Part shown: piece after piece, positions 1 through 8,816 of the stretch
Numbering within the stretch: the stretch's first letter is position 1
Layout: each line of letters begins with the position of its first letter
Assembly: GCA_930982035.1 (NCBI GenBank)
Contig: CAKNJL010000013.1
Location: 1-36,347, forward strand
Source: an uncultured Clostridium sp.
Lineage (GTDB): Bacteria > Bacillota > Clostridia > TANB77 > CAG-508
Direction: 5' to 3'
DNA length: 36,347 nt
Made by a program: the position numbers and the translations under genes
The notes under the pieces: generated by a model
Seen by the model: only the letters and a program-made list of their open reading frames with translations
Told to the model about the DNA's origin: nothing
Database searches by the model: none

Positions 1-1
1 G

Positions 2-3000
2 GCAGAAAAAGTAAAAGTGGTAACAAATCCACAAGCACAAAGCAGAATAGAAGGAGAGTCAGTTACATTTGAGTCAACCGCAGTAGGAGGAGGAATTCTA
101 ACATATCAATGGTATAAAAATACAACAAATAGTAATACAGGAGGAACATTGATAGAACATGCTACTGCTCCAAATTACACAATAGATAGTACAACAGCAA
201 GTATGAGTGGAACATATTACTATTGTGAAATAACACAAGAGTATAGAGGACAGACAGCAATAGTAAAAACAAATCCAGCAATGCTAACAGTTGTATCAAA
301 AGTAACGATAACAAAAAATCCAACAGCAGTAAGCAGTATAGCAGGAAAAGGAAATGTGAGTTTTAGTGTAACGGCAAGCGGAGCAGGAGATTTAACTTAC
401 CAATGGTATTACAAAACAAGCAGTAGTGGAAGTGGTGTGAAAATAGATAATGCAACAAGTTCGACATATACAATAAATGCAGGAAATCTAACAATAGATT
501 TATCAGGAAGATATTATTATTGTATAGTAACTCAAAAATATGAAAGCCAAACACAGACACAAACAAGCACATCAGCATTGCTTACACTTATAGAACCAGT
601 AGAGATAACAAGTCAACCACAAAATGTAACAGTAACAGAAGGAAAAGAAGTAACATTTACAGTAAAAGCAGAAGGTTTAGGAGATTTAAGTTATCAATGG
701 TACAAAAGTACAGAAAATAGCTCAAGTGGAGGAGAAGTAATATCAAATGCAACAAGTTCAAGTTACACAATAAAGAGTGCAAGTACTGACATGAATGGAA
801 CATATTATTATTGTGTGGTAACACAAAAGTACGGAACACCAAATCAAGTGAGCTATGAAGTTACAAGTGAAACTGCACAATTAACAATAGGAACAAAAGT
901 ATCAGTAAGTGGACCAACATCAGTAAGTACAATAGAAAATACAAAAGATGTAACATTTACAGTAAAAGCAACAGGAGAAGGAACATTTAAATATCAATGG
1001 TATAAAATTGATTCAGCGAGTGGAACAGGAGATGGAACAGGAGCGCCAGAAGCAACAGGAGGAACACCAATTGATAACGAAACAAGTGAAACATATACCA
1101 TACCAAAAGCAGATGTTACAACAGACTTAAATAACACATACTATTATTGTACAGTTGTACAAACATATGGAGGAAGTACAGAGACAGTAAATTCAGCAGT
1201 TGCAGAGCTTAGTGTAATATCAAAGGCAAGTATAACAGGACAGCCAACAAGTATGCAGGTAATAGCAGGAAAAACAGAAGTAACATATACAGTAAATGTA
1301 ACAGAAAGTGGAACTTTAGTATATCAATGGTATAAAAACACAAGCAATAGCACAAGTGGAGGGCAAAAAATAACAGGAGCAGTAGGAAACACATATACAA
1401 TACCAGCAGGAGAAGTTACAACAAGTCTAAACAACACATATTACTATTGCATAATCACACAAAGTTATGGAAATGCAACAAATACATTAACAAGTAGTGT
1501 AGCAGGATTAAATGTAATAGCAGGAGTAAGTATAACAGCAAATCCAACAGCACAAAGTGTAATAGAAGGAAACACGGCAGTATTTAGTGTAACAGCAAGT
1601 GGAAATGGAACTTTAAGCTATCAATGGTATAGCAATAAAAATAATAGTAATACAGGAGGAGCACCAATCCAAAATGCAAATTCTAACACATATACAACAG
1701 AAAGCACAACAACAGCAATGAGTGGAACATATTACTATTGTGTAATAACACAAAAATATGGAAGTTCAACAACAACAGTAAGTTCAAATACAGCATTACT
1801 TACAGTAACAGGACAATTAACGATTAGTAAACAACCAAGTGCCCAAGATAAATTAGAGGGAAATACAGCAGTATTTAGTGTAACAGCAACAGGAGCAGGA
1901 GATTTAAGTTATCAATGGTATAGTAATAAAAATAATAGTAATACAGGAGGAACAAAAATTACAAATGCAACATCTAGCACATATACAACAAATGCAGTAA
2001 CCACAGCAATGAATGGAACATATTACTATTGTGTAGTAACCCAAAAATATGGAAGCTCAACAGCAGAAGTAAGTTCAAATACAGCAATGTTAACAGTAGG
2101 AGCAAAGGTAAAAGTAACTACAAATCCAAGTGCACAAAATATGATAGTAGGAAATAAGGCAACATTTACAGTATCGGCAGTAGGAGATGGAGATTTAAGT
2201 TATCAGTGGTATGTAAATGGCACAAATAGCACAAATGGAGGAAGTCCAATATCAGGAGCAAATACTAGCACATACACGACAAGTGCAACTACAACAGATA
2301 TGAGTGGAAAATATTACTACTGTGTAATAACACAAAATTATCAAGGTCAAACAGCAAGTGCAACATCAGGTACAGCATTATTAACAGTAATAGCAAAAGC
2401 AAGTGTAACAAAAAATCCAACAGCAGTAAGTGTAATAGCAGGAAAAACAGACGCAAGCTTTAGTATAACAGCACAAGGAACAGGAGATTTAAGTTATCAA
2501 TGGTATAAAAATACAAGTAACAGTACAAGTGGAGGAAGTCCAATATCAGGAGCAACAAGTAACACATACACAATTTCTGCTAACAATATTTCAACAGATT
2601 TAAACAACACATATTATTATTGTGTAGTAACGCAGAAATATAACGGACAAACAGCAACGGTATCAAGTAGTGCAGGAATGTTAACAGTAGTAGCACAAGT
2701 AAGTGTAGAAACTCAACCAAGCAACGTAACAGTAACAGTAGGAAATACTGCAGGATTTAGTGTAAAAGCAAGTGGAGCAGGAACTTTAAGTTATCAATGG
2801 TATAGCAATAAAACAAATAGCAATACAGGAGGAACAGCAATAGATAAGGCAACAAGTTCAACATATACAATAAGTTCAACAACTTCAGCAATGAGTGGAA
2901 CATATTATTATTGTATAATCACTCAAAAATATGGAACTCCAAATCAAGGAACAGCAACAGTAACAACAACACCAGCATTATTAACAGTAGGAACAACAGT

Positions 3001-3589
3001 ATCAGTAAGTAATCCAAGTTCAGTAAGTACAATAGCAGGAAAAGCACAAGTAAGCTTTAGTGTAAAAGCAAGTGGAAGTGGAACATTTAAATATCAATGG
3101 TATAAAAATACAAGTAATAGCAATACAGGAGGAACGCTAATCACAGGAGCAACAAATGCAACATATACTATTTCAGCAGGAAATGTTACAACAAGTTTAA
3201 ATAACACATATTACTATTGTGTAGTAACTCAAACTTATGGAAGTAGTACAAAAACTGCGATAAGTAGCACAGCGCAATTAACAGTAAAAGCAAGTGTTAC
3301 AATATCAACACAACCAACAGCACAGTCAGTATATGAAAGTAAATCAGCAAGTTTTACAGTAGCAGTAAATGGAGAAGGAACAATAACTTATCAGTGGTAT
3401 AGTAATAGTACAAATAGTACAAGTGGAGGAAGTGCAATATCAGGAGCAACAAATGCGACATATACAATATCAAGTGCGACAAGTTCACTAAATGGAAAAT
3501 ATTATTATTGTATAATTACCCAAAAATATGGAAGTCCAAATCAAGCAACAGCTACAGTAACAACAACACCAGTAAAATTAACAGTAACA
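2..3589 (+). repeat. 12 tandem Ig-like domain repeats (about 280-310 bp each)
   Basis: 12 copies of SYQWY-type and YYYC-type motifs read directly in the translation. Confidence 0.9.
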
Positions 3590-6500
3590 ACAACTACAAT
3601 CACAGCAAATCCTACAAGTATAACAGTATATGTAGGAGGTGCAAATGGAACAGTAACTCTAGGAGGAACAAATGCAGGAACATTTAGCATAAGCACACAG
3701 CCAAACTCAACATATGCAACAGCAAGTATAAGTGGAAATAAAATAACGATAACAGGCAAATCAGCAGGAAGTACAACATTAAAGGCAAAAGAAGCAAATG
3801 GAAATAAAGAAATAACAATTAATATAACTGTAAAAACAACAAGTATATCAGCAAGCAGTACAAGTGTAACAGCATATGTAGGAGGAGCAAGTAAGACAGT
3901 AACATTAAGCGGAACAAATGCAGGAACATTTAGCATAAGTAGTGGACCAAACTCAACATATGCAACAGCGAATATTAGTGGAAGTACAATAACAATAACG
4001 CCAAAAGCAGAAGGAACTACATCTTTGATAGCTAAAGAAGCGAATGGAAATAAAATGGTAACAATAAATATAACTGTAAAAGAAACAACAATTACAGCCA
4101 ATCCAACAAGTATAACAGTATATGCAGGTGGAAGTAATGGAACAGTAACATTAGGTGGAACAAATGCAGGAACATTTAGCATAAGTACACAGCCTAACTC
4201 AACATATGCAACAGCAAGTATTAGTGGAAGTACAATAACGATAATAGGAAAATCAGCAGGAACAACAAGTTTAATAGCAAAAGAAGCAAATGGAAACAAG
4301 ACAGTAATAATCAATATAACTGTAAAAATGGCAAATTACAGTATAACATCATCTTCAAATACAAGTTATTATGAAGCATTAAATGAGACGGTAGCAAGTG
4401 CAACAAATGGTCAAACAATAAAAACTTTAAGAAATGTAACTGAAAGTAATGCAGTTACATTAGACAAGGATATAAATTGGGACACAGGAAACTTTATTAT
4501 AAAATTAAGTGGAATGATAGTAAATCCTACAAAAACATTAAATATATTGGGAAGTAATTCACAATTAATGACAAGTTCTATGGATTATGTAATAGATGTA
4601 AAAGGAAATTTAAATGTAGATTCTTATATTACAATAAGAGAAGGAAAAGTTGGTTCAGTATGTGTTTCAGAAGATGGTATATTAAATATGACAGATGGAA
4701 TGATTATGTGGAGTGAGCAAGTAGGTGTTTATTTAAAAGATAATGGACAAGCTAATATCTATGGAGGAATAGTTTCAAGTGATGGAATAGCTGTCAGCAT
4801 AAATAATAATAGCAAGTTGATTATAGGAAGAGAAACAGATGAACTAAGTGATACTACGCCTAAAGTAGAAGGAGATACAATTGGTGTTTCTGTACAAGAC
4901 AGTGGAAGTTATAGTTTCTATAATGGAATGATATCAGGAGTAACAGACCCTTATAATAAAGAACCTAATGTGCTAAGAAATGGTTATGAAGTAAAAATTA
5001 ATGAAGAAAGTGCGGGGCCTGAAAAACCAACATATAAAGTAGCACGTTTAGAGGAAAAAACAACATTCAATTCTGAAGATATATCAAAAAACGCAGAAGA
5101 ATTCTATGGAAAAGAAGTATCTGGATATGAATGCGGAAATGGAGAAGGAGTAAATGCATGGAAGATATTCTATGCAGATGAAGAAAACATTTACTTGATA
5201 GCAGATGATTATATAAGCAAAGATTATTGCCCTGGTTCAGAAAATTATGGAATATATGATAATGGAAATGGATATAGACTATCTATGAATGATATAATAA
5301 AAGATTATCCAAACGGTTCAAAACATATAACAGATTCAAAGATACAGGCATTAAATAGTAGTTATTTTGGACAAGGATTCTCAAGTACAAATATAAATAT
5401 GAAAGCAGTTGCGTATATGTTAGATACAGGAGTATGGAATGTATTTAAAGGAGATTATGCAGAATATGCAATTGGAGGACCAACAATAGAGATGCTATTT
5501 AATTCATATAATGAAAAACATCCAAACTCAAGTTATCCAAGTGGAAAATATCAAGCAAGAGCAAGTAATGCAACAGGATATCAAATAAGTACAAATGCAG
5601 GACAAACATGGAGTGATTATATGAGTGCAAAAACAGAATACTTAGATTCCAGTGATAGTTTATATGTTATAAATTCTAATGAAAAAGCATATGCGATGTT
5701 AGTTGCCAGTCCATCTAATTATAACAGTTCTCATGTAAATACAGTAGCTTATGATGGATATGTATATTCAAGAGGATATGATTATAGTGATGTTGGATTC
5801 CGACCAATAGTATGTTTAAAAACTAGTACACAATTAAAGAAGAAAGATGATGGAAACTTCGAAATATATAAACCAGAAACGGTAGATGAAATTGTTAATA
5901 AAACAGTCCCAGTAAATACAGAAGTAACAGATTCAGAAGGAAATAAAATTACAATACCAGAAGGATTTAAAATAAGAGTAGATGACAGTACAAACAATGC
6001 AACAAAAGTAACAGATGGTATAGTAATAGAAGATGGAGAAGGAAATCAATTTGTATGGGTACCAGTAGGAAATATTTCAAATGGAGAGAAAACAGAAAAT
6101 ATCAAGCTAGATAGATATACATTTGCAGATGATGGAACAGAGACAGGACAAGGAAGTAATGTTATTGAGTATTATTATTCAGAGACATTAGATAGTGAGT
6201 TTGAAAAGAGTGTAAGTAGCAGAGGCGGATATTATATAGCAAGATATGAGGCAAGCGAAAATAATTCAAAGGCTGAAGTTAAGGCAAATGCAAGTGTGTG
6301 GAATTACGTGGGACAGACGGAGGCTATTGAAGCATGTGAAAGTATGTATGGCACAACATCATATACGACAACTTTAATGAATAGCTATGCTTGGGATACA
6401 GCATTAGTATTTATACAAAAATTCTCAGGCGATACAGATTATTCAAAACAGATATCATTAAATAGTAAGTTAAGTGATACAGGAACTAGTGGAGATAATA

Positions 6501-7612
6501 AATTAAATATAAACGACATGGCAAGCAATGTGACTGAGTGGACAACAGAAGAGTGCGGAGCTACAGCAGGTTTAAAAACTCTTAGAGGAGGAGACTATGG
6601 TAATGGTGATGCAAGTACAAGAGGTGCAGACTATGGAGAAGGAAGCGGTATGTATACAAGTGGATTCAGACCAATCTTGTATCTAGAACCAAAACCTAAA
6701 GACATAAATGAAATAATAAATACAAAAGTTGATGAAAATACAGAGGTACAAGATTCAGAAGGAAATATATTGACAATACCAGAAGGATTTAAAGTAAGAG
6801 TAGATGATAGTACACATAATGCAATAAAGGTATCAGAAGGTATAGTAATAGAAGACGAAGAGGGAAACCAATTTGTGTGGGTACCAGTAAAAAGAGAACA
6901 AGACTTTAAAACATATAGAACAGGAAGTGATATGTATCATGAGCCATATAATGTTTCTAAAAGACCAAACGAAGCGGGCTATAACGAATATGAAAACATG
7001 TATGCTAGTGTTATTAAATATCATGGTTTCTATGTTGGAAGATTTGAAGCAGGTACGACAGCTAGTAGTGGAAGTGGAATAAGAGGAGATTTAGTAATTA
7101 AGCAAGGTGTAAATGTATATAACAATATATGTTATGCAACAGGTGAGGCCTTAACACAGGATGATGAAGGAGGAGCAGTAGAATTATCAAGAAATATGTA
7201 TTTTAGTAAATCTAAATATGGTGTAACAAGTAATTTAATATATGGAGTACAATGGGATGCAATAATGCAATTTATAGATCCAAGATATAAATATGAAGAC
7301 GAAAAACTTACAAGTTTTGTAGAGGATTCAACAGGGATGGGAAATTATAAAGACGATGAAAATACTGAAGGACCAGCTTTAACAGGATCTAGAGAAGAAT
7401 ATCAACAAAAAAATATATATGATTTAGCAGGAAATGTATGGGAATGGACGATGGAAGCATATGATTATGATGCTCGTACTATGAGAGGAGGAGGTTACAA
7501 ATCTAGATTAGGTGAAAGTACAGGAAAAAAATATCCAGCTAGTGCACGTGATTGGTGGTGGCAAGATTCTGAATTCACTTATTGTGGTTTCCGTGTAACA
7601 TTATATTTATAA
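2..7612 (+). CDS. Giant modular surface protein/adhesin, 5'-truncated by window edge: 12 Ig-like repeats, 3 Big-like repeats, beta-helix-like region, C-type-lectin/FGE-sulfatase-like modules
   Basis: The frame is open upstream of the listed GTG at 17 (AEKVKVVTNP...), so the true start lies outside the window. Repeated LxYQWY...TYYYCxxTQ units, then NPTSITVYVGGxNGTVTLGGTNAGTFSIS units. The C-terminus has FVWVPV...GNVWEWT...RGGGY...GFRVTLYL, typical of FGE/CLec-fold modules. Confidence 0.9.
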   Translation, partial: AEKVKVVTNPQAQSRIEGESVTFESTAVGGGILTYQWYKNTTNSNTGGTLIEHATAPNYTIDSTTASMSGTYYYCEITQEYRGQTAIVKTNPAMLTVVSKVTITKNPTAVSSIAGKGNVSFSVTASGAGDLTYQWYYKTSSSGSGVKIDNATSSTYTINAGNLTIDLSGRYYYCIVTQKYESQTQTQTSTSALLTLIEPVEITSQPQNVTVTEGKEVTFTVKAEGLGDLSYQWYKSTENSSSGGEVISNATSSSYTIKSASTDMNGTYYYCVVTQKYGTPNQVSYEVTSETAQLTIGTKVSVSGPTSVSTIENTKDVTFTVKATGEGTFKYQWYKIDSASGTGDGTGAPEATGGTPIDNETSETYTIPKADVTTDLNNTYYYCTVVQTYGGSTETVNSAVAELSVISKASITGQPTSMQVIAGKTEVTYTVNVTESGTLVYQWYKNTSNSTSGGQKITGAVGNTYTIPAGEVTTSLNNTYYYCIITQSYGNATNTLTSSVAGLNVIAGVSITANPTAQSVIEGNTAVFSVTASGNGTLSYQWYSNKNNSNTGGAPIQNANSNTYTTESTTTAMSGTYYYCVITQKYGSSTTTVSSNTALLTVTGQLTISKQPSAQDKLEGNTAVFSVTATGAGDLSYQWYSNKNNSNTGGTKITNATSSTYTTNAVTTAMNGTYYYCVVTQKYGSSTAEVSSNTAMLTVGAKVKVTTNPSAQNMIVGNKATFTVSAVGDGDLSYQWYVNGTNSTNGGSPISGANTSTYTTSATTTDMSGKYYYCVITQNYQGQTASATSGTALLTVIAKASVTKNPTAVSVIAGKTDASFSITAQGTGDLSYQWYKNTSNSTSGGSPISGATSNTYTISANNISTDLNNTYYYCVVTQKYNGQTATVSSSAGMLTVVAQVSVETQPSNVTVTVGNTAGFSVKASGAGTLSYQWYSNKTNSNTGGTAIDKATSSTYTISSTTSAMSGTYYYCIITQKYGTPNQGTATVTTTPALLTVGTTVSVSNPSSVSTIAGKAQVSFSVKASGSGTFKYQWYKNTSNSNTGGTLITGATNATYTISAGNVTTSLNNTYYYCVVTQTYGSSTKTAISSTAQLTVKASVTISTQPTAQSVYESKSASFTVAVNGEGTITYQWYSNSTNSTSGGSAISGATNATYTISSATSSLNGKYYYCIITQKYGSPNQATATVTTTPVKLTVTTTTITANPTSITVYVGGANGTVTLGGTNAGTFSISTQPNSTYATASISGNKITITGKSAGSTTLKAKEANGNKEITINITVKTTSISASSTSVTAYVGGASKTVTLSGTNAGTFSISSGPNSTYATANISGSTITITPKAEGTTSLIAKEANGNKMVTINITVKETTITANPTSITVYAGGSNGTVTLGGTNAGTFSISTQPNSTYATASISGSTITIIGKSAGTTSLIAKEANGNKTVIINITVKMANYSITSSSNTSYYEALNETVASATNGQTIKTLRNVTESNAVTLDKDINWDTGNFIIKLSGMIVNPTKTLNILGSNSQLMTSSMDYVIDVKGNLNVDSYITIREGKVGSVCVSEDGILNMTDGMIMWSEQVGVYLKDNGQANIYGGIVSSDGIAVSINNNSKLIIGRETDELSDTTPKVEGDTIGVSVQDSGSYSFYNGMISGVTDPYNKEPNVLRNGYEVKINEESAGPEKPTYKVARLEEKTTFNSEDISKNAEEFYGKEVSGYECGNGEGVNAWKIFYADEENIYLIADDYISKDYCPGSENYGIYDNGNGYRLSMNDIIKDYPNGSKHITDSKIQALNSSYFGQGFSSTNINMKAVAYMLDTGVWNVFKGDYAEYAIGGPTIEMLFNSYNEKHPNSSYPSGKYQARASNATGYQISTNAGQTWSDYMSAKTEYLDSSDSLYVINSNEKAYAMLVASPSNYNSSHVNTVAYDGYVYSRGYDYSDVGFRPIVCLKTSTQLKKKDDGNFEIYKPETVDEIVNKTVPVNTEVTDSEGNKITIPEGFKIRVDDSTNNATKVTDGIVIEDGEGNQFVWVPVGNISNGEKTENIKLDRYTFADDGTETGQGSNVIEYYYSETLDSEFEKSVSSRGGYYIARYEASENNSKAEVKANASVWNYVGQTEAIEACESMYGTTSYTTTLMNSYAWDTALVFIQKFSGDTDYSKQISLNSKLSDTGTSGDNKLNINDMASNVTEWTTEECGATAGLKTLRGGDYGNGDASTRGADYGEGSGMYTSGFRPILYLEPKPKDINEIINTKVDENTEVQDSEGNILTIPEGFKVRVDDSTHNAIKVSEGIVIEDEEGNQFVWVPVKREQDFKTYRTGSDMYHEPYNVSKRPNEAGYNEYENMYASVIKYHGFYVGRFEAGTTASSGSGIRGDLVIKQGVNVYNNICYATGEALTQDDEGGAVELSRNMYFSKSKYGVTSNLIYGVQWDAIMQFIDPRYKYEDEKLTSFVEDSTGMGNYKDDENTEGPALTGSREEYQQKNIYDLAGNVWEWTMEAYDYDARTMRGGGYKSRLGESTGKKYPASARDWWWQDSEFTYCGFRVTLYL
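3590..4327 (+). repeat. 3 tandem about 246-bp repeats (about 82 aa, Big-like)
   Basis: TTITANPTSITVYVGG / TSISASSTSVTAYVGG / TTITANPTSITVYAGG, each followed by AGTFSIS...NSTYATA. Confidence 0.9.
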
Positions 7613-7683
7613 TGTTTCAGACAAAAAGTATCTGTAAAAAATATTTAATAAATAGCAAATACCAAGACAAGAAAGGAGTAGCT

Positions 7684-8049
7684 ATGTCAACCAATAAACA
7701 AAGTCAAAAAAAAGAGGAAGATGTAAAAACTCAAAAAAATAATAATAAAAAACAGTATTGGAAAATAGTAATAATAATAATTTTAGTAATCCTAATAATA
7801 TTAGGATTACTAAAACTAATAAATTTTTACAAGGAGAAAAATAATAACACAGAAAATATACAAGATACACAACAAGAAAGCAATGACAGATTATCAGAAA
7901 TTCAAGCACAAATAGATGAACAACAAAAAGTTATAGACAAATTAAATGAAGAATTAACACCTTTAGTAGAACAAAGAACAGAACTAGAAAATGAAATGCT
8001 AAAAATAACAGAAAAAGATGAAACACAAACAAATACAACCCAAGAATAA
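7684..8049 (+). CDS. Small membrane-anchored coiled-coil protein (121 aa)
   Basis: Start moved from the listed 7582 to the ATG after GAAAGGAG. N-terminal TM IIIILVILIILGLL, then Glu/Gln-rich coiled coil. Confidence 0.75.
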   Translation: MSTNKQSQKKEEDVKTQKNNNKKQYWKIVIIIILVILIILGLLKLINFYKEKNNNTENIQDTQQESNDRLSEIQAQIDEQQKVIDKLNEELTPLVEQRTELENEMLKITEKDETQTNTTQE

Positions 8050-8215
8050 CCAAAAAGATAGTTTGAATTATGGAAAATATATAAATGGCAAAAAATAAAT
8101 AATTAAAATTAATTTTGATTATTTTGCAAAAGCAGAAAGATTAGTATAAAATTTTTATAATTTAATAATAAGTAAATTGTAAAGGAGGAAGCAATGTCTT
8201 ACATTGCAAAAGAAC

Positions 8216-8536
8216 ATGGCTGATAAAAAAGAAAAGAAAAAATCAATTAATTTAGCAGTAATAATTATAGCAATTATAGTTATAATATTAATAGTTTTGG
8301 GAATTGTTAAAATAGTGCAAAATAACGACTGGAGAAATGCAACAGAGCCAGACCAAATAGAAATAAAAGAAAGTGATTCAGAACAAATAAAAGTAGAAAA
8401 AATGCAAAAAAAGATAGAATTGCTAAATGAAGATATAGGAACTTTACAGGAAAAACTAAATGTTGAACTAGAGAAAATGAATGACCTATATGAACAATAT
8501 GTAGATGAAATGAACCAATATCAAATAAGTGAATAG
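8216..8536 (+). CDS. Small membrane-anchored coiled-coil protein, probable paralog of the 7684 gene
   Basis: MADKKEKKKSINLAVIIIAIIVIILIVLGIVK plus C-terminal coiled coil. The listed TTG start at 8204 is in frame but less likely. Confidence 0.7.
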   Translation: MADKKEKKKSINLAVIIIAIIVIILIVLGIVKIVQNNDWRNATEPDQIEIKESDSEQIKVEKMQKKIELLNEDIGTLQEKLNVELEKMNDLYEQYVDEMNQYQISE

Positions 8537-8540
8537 CTTA

Positions 8541-8642
8541 ATGATTTTGGGGACGGAGAAAAAAGCATCATTATTTAATTCTTTCATTTTTAATATAAAG
8601 AATTATAAGATGATGCTTTTTTTCGCTATTCCCAAAATCATC
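8541..8642. repeat. Long imperfect inverted repeat (GGGGACGGAG element) after a CDS
   Basis: atgattttggggacggagaaaaaagcatcatt pairs with gatgatgctttttttcgctattcccaaaatcat; inner taattcttt/aaagaatta also pair. Confidence 0.85.
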
Positions 8643-8816
8643 AAAAATTATTGATATTTTTCTATGAGTATAGTAAAATAAAAACATAATAAAAAGCACA
8701 TTTTTTGGTGTGTCTATTAAAGGTATTATTAAATTTAAAATATAAAAATAAAAATTAAAGATAAATGAAGGTATCGAGAGATAATCATTCATTCATAGAG
8801 ATAGGAAGTGGTTAAA

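Noticed and set aside
2-3589. Ig repeat DNA considered as a satellite or CRISPR-like array
   Set aside because: The repeats are in-frame protein domains with diverged DNA and a continuous ORF.
3541-4314. 257-aa minus-strand ORF antisense to the surface gene
   Set aside because: Artefact of repetitive, A-rich coding on the plus strand. It mirrors the three Big-like repeats, has no RBS or family signal, and gives only hydrophobic low-complexity translation.
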